From NCBI GenBank assembly GCA_900545085.1, contig UQXU01000042.1, positions 1-15,435 on the forward strand: a stretch of 15,435 bases of DNA, given 5' to 3'. Positions within the stretch are counted from its first letter, which is position 1. Every line of letters begins with the position of its first letter. Source of the DNA: an uncultured Eubacteriales bacterium. Its GTDB lineage: Bacteria; Bacillota; Clostridia; Christensenellales; Christensenellaceae. Of the stretch, positions 1 through 5,034 are shown in pieces. The position numbers and the translations under genes are program-made. The notes beneath the pieces are model-generated. The model was not told the DNA's origin and ran no database searches. It saw nothing but the letters and a program-made list of their open reading frames with translations.

Positions 1-55
1 ACAATGGCCGTTACCGTTAGCACCTTTTTTCTCATATTTCTCTCTTTTCTTTTAT

Positions 56-550
56 TCAATCGTTCTTCATTCCTTTCTTGTAAGCCATTCGGAAGGTTCG
101 CATTTCTTCCACGCGTACATCCGGATAGAATATTTCCAGTAGTTTCTCTTTTGGAATCTCTGCCTGGATTGCTTTTTTCAACTCTTCGATCTGCTCAGCA
201 GAATAGTCCCACTTTGCGATCCGGACTTCGATAGTATCCGCTTGATTTTCCCTGGCTTTCTGTCGGTTTTGTCCCTTCTGGCCCTTATGCCCGTCTACGC
301 TTTGGTTTTCCCTTTGCCCATCATCACCCAGTTGCATAAACGCCTCATAGGTCACCGTATTGATATAAACCGGCGCTCCGGCTTTCTTCTGCTTTTCTAC
401 CAAATCGAGAATAGCTTCATCCTCAGCCTTAGTCAGAGCTTCTTTTGTAATTTTTCCTGCTTCAAAATCTGCTCTGGCCTTTTTCAGGGACTCCGGTCTC
501 AGAAAGCTGCCGACATAATCATAACGAAATGGTGTATATTTACTGCTCAT
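56..550 (-). CDS. Chimeric small protein: YxjG/MetE-like N-terminus joined to mobile-element-like C-terminus
   Basis: About 164 residues from an ATG at 550 with GGAGG seven bases upstream; a TTG two codons earlier is too close to that site. The first ~55 residues (TPFRYDYVGSFLRPE through the DEAILDLVEKQKKAG segment) match the start of YxjG/MetE-like cobalamin-independent methionine synthase-related proteins, which are normally ~370 residues. The match stops exactly where those proteins continue with a VTDGE-type motif. The remainder is unrelated: a polar KGQ-rich linker, then two helical units (SAEQIEELKKAIQ and VEEMRTFRMAYKKGM). These resemble the AEQMEEIRLGLE repeats found in proteins of clostridial conjugative elements. 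All zinc and folate-binding parts of the methyltransferase are missing, so catalytic activity is not expected. It could be a decayed fusion rather than a working gene, although frame, start and ribosome site are intact. Confidence 0.5.
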   Translation of the reverse strand: MSSKYTPFRYDYVGSFLRPESLKKARADFEAGKITKEALTKAEDEAILDLVEKQKKAGAPVYINTVTYEAFMQLGDDGQRENQSVDGHKGQKGQNRQKARENQADTIEVRIAKWDYSAEQIEELKKAIQAEIPKEKLLEIFYPDVRVEEMRTFRMAYKKGMKND

Positions 551-627
551 AGTCAAACCTCCATATATAAATCTGCTGCTTATTTACTTCGTATAAGAAC
601 TCTGTAGCCGAGTTATTTTATGACCTA

Positions 628-656
628 ATTATAACTTATTTAATGGTTATTGTATA
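628..656 (-). promoter_or_regulatory. Possible sigma-A promoter for the chimeric ORF
   Basis: On the minus strand a perfect TATAAT (633-628) lies 17 bases after TATACA (656-651), which matches four of six positions of the -35 consensus. The leader to the ATG at 550 would be about 70 bases. Confidence 0.4.
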
Positions 657-704
657 ATACCTATAAGATTTGATTAGCTATAGCTTTAAACTATAACCGC
701 GAAC

Positions 705-741
705 AGATGTCCCCCGTCTCTATAGGCGGCGGGGGACATCT
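705..741. repeat. Perfect 12-bp inverted repeat (hairpin 1)
   Basis: AGATGTCCCCCG (705-716) is perfectly complementary to CGGGGGACATCT (730-741) around a 13-base loop. No T-run follows on either strand, so it does not look like an intrinsic terminator. It is GC-rich in an AT-rich gap and is the first of three hairpins in a row. Confidence 0.75.
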
Positions 742-745
742 AAGC

Positions 746-775
746 CTTCAGCGGCGGTGCAATCCGCCGCTGAAG
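746..775. repeat. Perfect 12-bp inverted repeat (hairpin 2)
   Basis: CTTCAGCGGCGG (746-757) pairs perfectly with CCGCCGCTGAAG (764-775) around the loop TGCAAT. It starts four bases after hairpin 1 and is followed immediately by dispersed repeat copy A. No T-run is present. Confidence 0.75.
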
Positions 776-776
776 C

Positions 777-835
777 CCTAAGAGGCTTCGCCCCTCGTTC
801 ACTTGTTGAATGACGGGGCGGCGCCCCTTATTGAA
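777..835 (+). repeat. Dispersed repeat, copy A (hairpin 3)
   Basis: The element begins CCTAAGAGGCTT and ends CCCTTATTGAA. It folds on itself: CGCCCC (789-794) pairs with GGGGCG (815-820), then TCGTTCA (795-801) pairs with TGAATGA (807-813) with one G-T pair and one bulged C. A second copy lies inverted at 1738-1793. The first 12 bases are identical in the two copies, and about 20 of the last 22 match. The ends are conserved and the middle varies, which is typical of an intergenic repeat family. Confidence 0.7.
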
Positions 836-887
836 CAATGCAGGATTATTGGGGGCAACCTTTAGCCATTTTTTAGCGCTATAGAAA

Positions 888-1099
888 TTATACTTTTTTC
901 TCGTCAAAATAACTCCAACAATTCCGCCTATTAAAGAGAATCGGCACTATTATTATAAACAGACCTTCAAATACGTTAAGGCCTGCTCCGACAACACCAC
1001 ATTCAGCTTGACGGCAACTTCTTCTTGTAAAAGCCCTTTTGATTTTCTGATTGCTTTAATGTTTTCGTTTAAGATTAAGGATAGTCTCTTTTCTTTCAA
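888..1099 (-). pseudogene. Remnant of an XRE-family helix-turn-helix regulator
   Basis: On the minus strand, codons from about 1084 read SLILNENIKAIRKSKGLLQE and then EVAVKLNVV. This is the characteristic first half of a clostridial XRE/Cro-type DNA-binding domain. The expected ATG before SLI is a CTA, leaving only a TTG at 1099 with no convincing ribosome site. The expected recognition helix (an RQTVSKW-type segment) and the rest of the domain are absent, and this frame stops at 953. A neighbouring frame runs on to 888 with a hydrophobic stretch (VFEGLFIIIVPILF), consistent with the C-terminal membrane segment such regulators often carry. I read this as a deletion plus a frameshift in a dead gene. 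The family call rests on the N-terminal motif alone. Confidence 0.6.
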
Positions 1100-1282
1100 G
1101 CGTCACCGGAGTTGCAGAAATCGAGCTGCTTATTCGCTCATGATTTCTATGCGTTAAACAAGTATTTTTTTGATTTTCCGGACATTTACAAACATACAGG
1201 GCTTATGTTTAAGTATGACATGAGAGATACAGACTGTTAGTTCATTATCTGATATACTCTTGTAAATGGTGTTTTCATACTC
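1100..1282. other. AT-rich intergenic stretch, no supported gene
   Basis: Together with 601-1099 this forms a gap of about 700 bases without an intact gene. The only open stretch here is a plus-strand frame of about 50 codons (1088-1240) with no start codon or ribosome site near its beginning. I recognise nothing in it. Confidence 0.5.
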
Positions 1283-1316
1283 AAAAGAGAGCAGAACTGT
1301 ACTTCTGCCCTCTTTT
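1283..1316 (-). terminator. Intrinsic terminator of the flavin split-barrel gene
   Basis: Read on the minus strand, AAAAGAGGGCAGAA and TTCTGCTCTCTTTT form a 14-bp stem with one G-T pair and a six-base loop. The stem ends in a run of four T, seven bases beyond the stop at 1323. On the plus strand the G-T pair becomes an A-C mismatch, so the leftward direction is favoured. Confidence 0.8.
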
Positions 1317-1322
1317 AGCTTT

Positions 1323-1724
1323 TTATAAGTTAAACTCAGCAGGCGGGTTTCCGGAAAAATCTGCTATGACAGCGTGTGCGTTTTCCAGATAGAACACCTC
1401 GAATATCGGGTTCTGTGCATCGCCGTACTGAGATTTTACAATGGGATTTGCTATGCACATCTCTTTAGCAGCCATATTGTTTTCAAATACAGCTTTTCCT
1501 CCAATACGTATCCACGCATATTTCGGGCTGGAAACTGATATTTCGATATTCGGGTTAGCCTGCATATCTTTATACACATCCTTCGTACTGTTAGTACAAA
1601 ACCACAGCTTCCCGTCCATCTCGCCCGCGAACATAAACGGACGGCACTTAGCCTTCCCGTCGCGTCCTACAGTCGCCAAATACTGTACAGGGTTTTCTTT
1701 TAGGAATTTTACTACTTCATTCAT
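1323..1724 (-). CDS. Pyridoxamine 5'-phosphate oxidase-like FMN-binding split-barrel protein
   Basis: The product has 133 residues from the ATG at 1724, which follows GGAGG with seven bases between. The frame stays open 63 codons further upstream, but that part translates an intergenic repeat and lies beyond the ribosome site, so I exclude it. The protein begins MNEVVKFLKENPVQYLATVG, followed by GKAKCRPFMF, LWFCTNSTKDVYKDMQANPN and a WIRIGGKAVFE strand. These are the hallmarks of the short PNPOx-like flavin-binding split barrel, whose members are usually 130-160 residues long and act as FMN or F420-type reductases. The substrate cannot be read from the sequence. It is divergent from an HxlR-type regulator, an arrangement common for flavin enzymes controlled by that family, so local regulation is likely but inferred. 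It has its own terminator. Confidence 0.85.
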   Translation of the reverse strand: MNEVVKFLKENPVQYLATVGRDGKAKCRPFMFAGEMDGKLWFCTNSTKDVYKDMQANPNIEISVSSPKYAWIRIGGKAVFENNMAAKEMCIANPIVKSQYGDAQNPIFEVFYLENAHAVIADFSGNPPAEFNL

Positions 1725-1737
1725 TTTACTGCCTCCA

Positions 1738-1793
1738 TTCAATAAGGGACACCGCCCCGCTATTCGTCTACGACAAGGCAAAAGCCTCTTAGG
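1738..1793 (-). repeat. Dispersed repeat, copy B (inverted relative to copy A)
   Basis: On the minus strand it starts CCTAAGAGGCTT (1793-1782) and ends CGGGGCGG-TG-TCCCTTATTGAA (to 1738), as copy A does; the central part differs in sequence and is shorter. It lies directly upstream of the GGAGG of the split-barrel gene, so it would form part of that gene's 5' leader. Confidence 0.65.
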
Positions 1794-1910
1794 ATTACAA
1801 AAGCCGCCAACGCCTTCGCCCAAGGGTAAACGGTTATATTCGTATAAGTCAGGAAGCACGCGCACTTCATGTTTATAATATATACCAAGACCTGCACGGA
1901 GTAAAGTACG

Positions 1911-1922
1911 CACAATATTGTG
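1911..1922. promoter_or_regulatory. Perfect 12-bp palindrome, candidate operator
   Basis: CACAATATTGTG is a perfect palindrome in the divergent region, about 40 bases upstream of the -35 element of the HxlR-type gene. It is the clearest dyad in this interval. Binding by the neighbouring regulator is inference. Confidence 0.35.
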
Positions 1923-1959
1923 GCATAGTTACCTGAAGGATACTGTTTTATAAATTGCC

Positions 1960-1988
1960 TTGCAGTTATAAGTTTAAAGAGATATAAT
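1960..1988 (+). promoter_or_regulatory. Sigma-A promoter of the HxlR-type regulator
   Basis: TTGCAG (1960-1965), a 17-base spacer and a perfect TATAAT (1983-1988) lie 24 bases before the ATG at 2013. Confidence 0.75.
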
Positions 1989-2012
1989 TAAGTAAACATG
2001 GAGGTGTTTGCT

Positions 2013-2375
2013 ATGCCAGAAGTAAAAATCGCAAATTCCCTGCCTGCGTGTCCGGTAGAGACCACTCTCACGTTAATAAGCAACAAATGGACGGTTTTGA
2101 TACTGCGCGATTTAATGACAGGTACAAAGAGATTCGGTGAACTCAAAAAATCTATCGGCCATGTAACACAAAAGGTTTTAACCGCTCAGCTGCGCAATAT
2201 GGAGCAAAGCGGTCTCGTTTTGCGTACAGTCTATGCAGAAGTGCCGCCGCGCGTCGAATATTCGCTAACTGAACTCGGATACAGCCTCAAGCCTATTCTC
2301 GACGCGATGTACAGCTGGGGCGAAGCATATCAGCACGATGCTTCTGCGCAAAATAATTGCGATTTCTGCGACTAA
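2013..2375 (+). CDS. HxlR-family winged helix-turn-helix transcriptional regulator
   Basis: The product has 120 residues. An in-frame ATG at 1998 lies upstream, but GGAGG falls between the two ATGs with the right distance only to 2013, so that start is chosen. The core motifs are typical: CPVETTLTLISNKWTVLILR, then DLMTGTKRFGELKKSIGHVTQKVLTAQLRNMEQSGLV as split helix-turn-helix segments, and a wing region ending VEYSLTELG. Members act as dimers, and several respond to electrophiles or redox change through a cysteine near the N-terminus. Here that residue is Cys13 in the PACPVE motif. The C-terminus carries an additional CDFC pair (Cys116, Cys119), which is not a standard part of the family. 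Its likely target is the divergent flavin-binding gene (inference). No terminator separates it from the downstream tRNA gene. Confidence 0.9.
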   Translation: MPEVKIANSLPACPVETTLTLISNKWTVLILRDLMTGTKRFGELKKSIGHVTQKVLTAQLRNMEQSGLVLRTVYAEVPPRVEYSLTELGYSLKPILDAMYSWGEAYQHDASAQNNCDFCD

Positions 2376-2380
2376 AAGTA

Positions 2381-2409
2381 TTGACTTTTTTTCATCTCAG
2401 TGCTAGAAT
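2381..2409 (+). promoter_or_regulatory. Strong sigma-A promoter for tRNA-Asn
   Basis: TTGACT (2381-2386), exactly 17 bases, then TAGAAT (2404-2409), ending 18 bases before the mature tRNA 5' end. It starts within ten bases of the preceding stop codon. Confidence 0.8.
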
Positions 2410-2427
2410 AGTTTTTGGAAGTTATAT

Positions 2428-2503
2428 TCCTCAATAGCTCAGTTGGTAGAGCATTCGGCTGTTAACCGAAGGGTCGTTGGTTCGAGTCCAACTTGGGGAG
2501 CCA
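2428..2503 (+). tRNA. tRNA-Asn (anticodon GTT)
   Basis: A 76-base cloverleaf with an encoded CCA end. The acceptor stem TCCTCAA (2428-2434) pairs with TTGGGGA before the discriminator G and CCA (2501-2503). The anticodon stem TTCGG/CCGAA encloses the loop CTGTTAA with GTT at 2461-2463, and the T-arm carries GGTTCGAGTCC. It decodes AAC and AAU. Confidence 0.97.
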
Positions 2504-2504
2504 G

Positions 2505-2539
2505 AAAGCAGTTGCCTTATGCAGCTGCTTTTATTTTTT
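2505..2539 (+). terminator. Intrinsic terminator after tRNA-Asn
   Basis: AAAGCAGTTGC (2505-2515) pairs with GCAGCTGCTTT (2521-2531) through one G-T pair, around a five-base loop, followed by TATTTTTT. It begins two bases after the tRNA CCA. Confidence 0.85.
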
Positions 2540-2597
2540 CTCTCTGTAAATATTTACTTCAAAATAATACTATTTTAAAAAAATTGCATTGCTAATC

Positions 2598-2630
2598 AAA
2601 AAAGAGAGGAGATACCAAAGAGGTATCCCC
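2598..2630 (-). terminator. Intrinsic terminator of the surface-protein gene
   Basis: On the minus strand GGGGATACC (2630-2622) pairs with GGTATCTCC (2616-2608) with one G-T pair around a five-base loop. Six T follow at 2603-2598. It lies about 30 bases past the stop at 2659. Confidence 0.85.
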
Positions 2631-2658
2631 TGCTCATTTAGTATTTTTATCGAGACAA

Positions 2659-4074
2659 TTAATTTGTTTTTCTGCGTTTATAAACCAACACTCCTGCCAA
2701 AGCAATGCCGGAAAAAGCAAACAAGACAATCCACAAAGTAATATTACTTTCATCTCCTGTTTTAGGACTGCTTACTGAAGTGTTCGATTTTGAAGCACCG
2801 CTTCCTGAACTCTTCGACGTGTTGCTTGAATTTGTCGTTCCACCAGATTTATTAGAAGATGGAGATTTTTCCCATACGGCAGTGTACGTGGCGTCTGCTG
2901 TCACAGTCTCTGACACGGCGGGAGTCCAACCCTTGAACACATAGCCTTCTCTCGTCGGAGTTCCGTCAAAAGCAGGAGTTGCCGTTCCTGATAACAAATC
3001 TGAATAAACCTGGTCTGCAAAGACCTCTTCACCTTCAACGCCGTCCGTGTATGTAACGGTATATTTATCTTCTTCATCGTCAGCAACGCCGTTGTTGTTC
3101 TTGTCTTCACCCCATACAGCAGTGTAGACGGCATCATCTGTCACAGTCTCTGCCACGGCGGGAGTCCAGCCCTTAAACACATAGCCCTCTCGCGTCGGAG
3201 TTCCGTCAAAAGCGGGAGTCGTCGTTCCTGATAACAAATCTGAATAAACCTGGTCTGCGAAGACTTCTTCGCCTTCAACGCCGTCTGTGTATGTCACAGT
3301 ATATTTTTGATTGGTCTGCCAAACCGCATAAATTGTCTTAGAAGGCGCTTCATAGGAAAGAGTAATTTTATCACCTGCTTGATAGCTAGCATCTCCGTCT
3401 TCGCTGTCACTCCAGCCTACAAACGTGTAATCGTCTCTGGTTGGAGCATTTGTGGATACTGCAAATTCTTGTGATTTCTCAGTTGATTTCTTCGATTCTG
3501 TCGCCGGAGCGCCAGAACCGCCATTTGCGTCATAGCTTAGACTGTATGTTTCGCTTACATTCACCTTAAAAGTGACGGTATCGTAATAATGGTTGTAGTT
3601 ATTTGAGCAAGTAACATAATTACCGCATATATCACAATACCCACTTTCCTGATCAGCATCAAACTGGTAATAGAAAGTCAGCTTTACGGTTGTCGTCCCC
3701 GGGGATGCCGCCTTATAATCAAACTCAAGACAAGGCAGACCATTATAATCACCACTTTGTTTAAAAGTGCCTACCTTAAAAGAACAGTCCGACAAAACAT
3801 CCTCGTCGCTCAAAGTGTAAGAACAACCAAAGTAATCGTCGGGAATAAATTCTCTTAGAACGCCGCCGCAGCTTCTGCATGTATCTGTAAGGCGAGGCAT
3901 TCTCTGGTAAAACCCTGTGTCGGAAACATTTTTTGAAATACTTCCGGCATCAATGTTTTGATTTTGGCTTGCATTACTTAGCGGGGCGTCTGAGGGAGCT
4001 GCTAAAGCCGAAGTCGGCAACAAACCGCAAACAAGCAATGCACATAGCAAAATGCTTAAAATACGTTTTTTCAT
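2659..4074 (-). CDS. LPXTG-like sortase-anchored surface protein with InlB/Flg_new-type repeats
   Basis: The protein has 471 residues. A Sec signal peptide (residues 1-25; MKKR, hydrophobic core, ALAA) leads into a region with two CxxC pairs (Cys66/69, Cys147/150) that could bind metal. Residues ~178-252 form a Listeria-Bacteroides-type repeat (SYDANGG near its start, YTFVGWS, IYAVW at its end). Two further repeats, 257-321 and 337-401, differ at only four of 65 positions. They are joined by an acidic Asp/Asn-rich linker (DKNNNGVADDEED) resembling calcium-binding spacers. A Ser/Gly/Asn-rich stalk leads to the sorting signal: SPKTG (436-440), a membrane segment (~446-465) and the KRRK tail. 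Such proteins are bound to peptidoglycan by sortase and commonly act in adhesion. The ATG follows GGAGG with a rather long 12-base gap. The rrf2 stop is 62 bases upstream on the same strand, so co-transcription is plausible. The ligand is unknown. Confidence 0.85.
   Translation of the reverse strand: MKKRILSILLCALLVCGLLPTSALAAPSDAPLSNASQNQNIDAGSISKNVSDTGFYQRMPRLTDTCRSCGGVLREFIPDDYFGCSYTLSDEDVLSDCSFKVGTFKQSGDYNGLPCLEFDYKAASPGTTTVKLTFYYQFDADQESGYCDICGNYVTCSNNYNHYYDTVTFKVNVSETYSLSYDANGGSGAPATESKKSTEKSQEFAVSTNAPTRDDYTFVGWSDSEDGDASYQAGDKITLSYEAPSKTIYAVWQTNQKYTVTYTDGVEGEEVFADQVYSDLLSGTTTPAFDGTPTREGYVFKGWTPAVAETVTDDAVYTAVWGEDKNNNGVADDEEDKYTVTYTDGVEGEEVFADQVYSDLLSGTATPAFDGTPTREGYVFKGWTPAVSETVTADATYTAVWEKSPSSNKSGGTTNSSNTSKSSGSGASKSNTSVSSPKTGDESNITLWIVLFAFSGIALAGVLVYKRRKTN
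2872..3066 (-). repeat. Surface-protein repeat, distal copy
   Basis: A 195-base unit encoding residues 337-401 (KYTVTYTDGVEGEEVF to YTAVW). It is a direct repeat of 3112-3306 with a period of 240 bases, near-identical at DNA level and with four amino-acid differences. Confidence 0.9.
3112..3306 (-). repeat. Surface-protein repeat, proximal copy
   Basis: A 195-base unit encoding residues 257-321, separated from the distal copy by the 15-residue Asp/Asn-rich linker. High identity and tandem order allow unit loss or gain by recombination. Confidence 0.9.
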
Positions 4075-4136
4075 GTACTTTTGATTCCTCCATTTTTGAT
4101 TCTTTATTTTATTTCATGCTATCAAAGAAACAGCAA

Positions 4137-4565
4137 TTATATTTTTTCCTTTATGTCAGCTTCGTAATTTTTACACAACTCCTCGATTGTTATTTCTTTA
4201 AGCTTATCTTCTAATGATTTTTGAATCACATTATATCCTTGTTTTATATGACAATCCAATTCCGTATACTGTGAGGAGTCATGCTCCTGTTCAAGGCATT
4301 GGCTAATCTTCACCGTCCCCTCCATGGCGTCTATAACCTCATACAGCGTTATATCTGATACTTTTTTGTTCAGAATATATCCGCCCTCTTTTCCTCGTAC
4401 ACTGTGCACGATTCCTGCTTTTCTCAGTTTTCTTGTCATTTCCGGAACATAACCCTGCGATATTTTCACCGCTTCACTTATTTCAGCAGACGATGCCTTT
4501 TTGCCACATAGCGCAAGATATATGACTGTCCGCACGGCATAGTCTGTCGTCATTTTCAATTGCAC
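4137..4565 (-). CDS. Rrf2-family transcriptional regulator
   Basis: The product has 142 residues from a GTG start with AAGGAG ten bases upstream. The N-terminal winged helix is canonical: MTTDYAVRTVIYLAL, ISQGYVPEMTRKLRKAGIV and the SVRGKEGGYIL wing. Family members act as dimers and often sense iron-sulfur clusters, nitric oxide or cysteine metabolism through three cysteines in the C-terminal loop. Here Cys90 and Cys105 sit where the outer two of the IscR/NsrR trio fall and His106 follows, but the middle cysteine is missing; Cys131 lies outside the loop. Cluster binding is therefore uncertain. The gene is upstream of the surface-protein gene on the same strand. A promoter candidate lies 48 bases from the start, and a second promoter lies inside the putative invertible segment further upstream. 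No iron-sulfur assembly genes are nearby. Confidence 0.9.
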   Translation of the reverse strand: MQLKMTTDYAVRTVIYLALCGKKASSAEISEAVKISQGYVPEMTRKLRKAGIVHSVRGKEGGYILNKKVSDITLYEVIDAMEGTVKISQCLEQEHDSSQYTELDCHIKQGYNVIQKSLEDKLKEITIEELCKNYEADIKEKI

Positions 4566-4619
4566 CCTGCTTCATCTCCTTGCAAAACTTCTAACACATC
4601 TTTTGACCGTATTTTCGTT

Positions 4620-4648
4620 ATCTTAATTAACTGAAATACATACCACAA
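4620..4648 (-). promoter_or_regulatory. Proximal promoter candidate of rrf2, overlapping repeat R1
   Basis: On the minus strand TTGTGG (4648-4643), 17 bases, then TAAGAT (4625-4620). The -35 element lies within repeat R1 (4641-4661). A protein bound at R1 would therefore block this promoter. Confidence 0.45.
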
Positions 4649-4661
4649 AATCTAATTCTGT
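4641..4661 (+). repeat. Repeat R1 (degenerate copy of R2/R3)
   Basis: Starts TACCACAAA and ends TCTAATTCTGT. It matches R2 at about 20 positions with one base deleted in the centre, and lacks the final GGT, so the right arm is incomplete. It has the same orientation as R2. Confidence 0.55.
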
Positions 4662-4719
4662 CTAACCGTTCATTTTTACATATCCTCAAATTTTGTAATA
4701 GTCAGCACTCCGACATATT

Positions 4720-4744
4720 TACCACAAAGTTCTTATTCTGTGGT
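4720..4744 (+). repeat. Inverted repeat R2 (left end of the segment)
   Basis: TACCACAAAG, TTCTT, then ATTCTGTGGT. The outer seven bases TACCACA are complementary to TGTGGTA, counting A4745. It differs from R3 only at positions 8 and 10. Confidence 0.85.
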
Positions 4745-4777
4745 AGATATAGTTGAACTCATCTTCAGTCCATGTAT

Positions 4778-4806
4778 ATTGTAACGAAATTCCATATAAA
4801 TTGCAA
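4778..4806 (-). promoter_or_regulatory. Leftward sigma-A promoter inside the putative invertible segment
   Basis: TTGCAA (4806-4801), exactly 17 bases, then TACAAT (4783-4778) on the minus strand, directed through R2 toward rrf2. The predicted start near 4771 gives a leader of about 200 bases. Confidence 0.6.
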
Positions 4807-4871
4807 TAGTCTTACAAACAATATATTAAATTTTTTTCGGGGACGTCCTGCTGAAATGTATAACAACAAGA

Positions 4872-4910
4872 TCTGCAAAACGTTTAACTTTGCAGACTTT
4901 ATTTTTGATT
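4872..4910 (+). terminator. Rightward intrinsic terminator inside the putative invertible segment
   Basis: TCTGCAAA (4872-4879) pairs perfectly with TTTGCAGA (4889-4896) around a nine-base loop. CTTTATTTTTGATT follows and then more T. There is no annotated gene upstream on this strand, so the terminator has no obvious client in the present orientation. A weak rightward promoter (TTGAAC, 16 bases, TATATT; 4753-4780) could feed it and make a short RNA of about 120 bases. Confidence 0.6.
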
Positions 4911-5001
4911 ATTTTTTAATGAAATAATTTGTTGAAAAATGAATTAAGCTAATTGTTTTATTAAAGCATAGCAATATATTTGTTTCATGCATTTATTCAT
5001 A

Positions 5002-5026
5002 ACCACAGAATAAGAATTCTGTGGTA
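5002..5026 (-). repeat. Inverted repeat R3 (right end of the segment)
   Basis: On the plus strand ACCACAGAAT, AAGA, ATTCTGTGGT is a perfect 10-bp dyad, followed by TATTTTTGTTTT. The minus strand reads in the same sense as R2. It lies nine bases past the recombinase stop at 5035. The hairpin plus T-run could also terminate rightward transcription. Confidence 0.85.
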
Positions 5027-5034
5027 TTTTTGTT

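Larger units (their letters stand above)
4720..5026. other. Putative invertible promoter segment (inverton) bounded by R2 and R3
   Basis: A 257-base AT-rich spacer lies between two 25-base repeats in inverted orientation, 23/25 identical without gaps. Each repeat is itself a dyad with a short centre, the form of a tyrosine-recombinase core site. A complete tyrosine recombinase gene ends nine bases beyond R3. Inside are a leftward promoter (4806-4778) that points at the rrf2 and surface-protein genes and a rightward terminator (4872-4910). Inversion would turn the promoter away and place the terminator facing rrf2. This matches known phase-variable promoter switches in architecture. Inversion itself is not shown by one sequence. 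Confidence 0.55.

Noticed and set aside
1088..1240. Plus-strand open frame of about 50 codons
   Set aside because: It has no start codon or ribosome site at its beginning and no recognisable motif. An open frame of this length is expected by chance in such AT-rich DNA.
1725..1913. 63-residue N-terminal extension of the flavin split-barrel protein
   Set aside because: It lies upstream of the GGAGG that serves the ATG at 1724 and translates an intergenic repeat (copy B). The core family starts at MNEVVKFL.
4641..5026. CRISPR array from the repeated TACCACA motifs
   Set aside because: Spacing is uneven, the repeats differ in orientation and completeness, and no cas genes are present.
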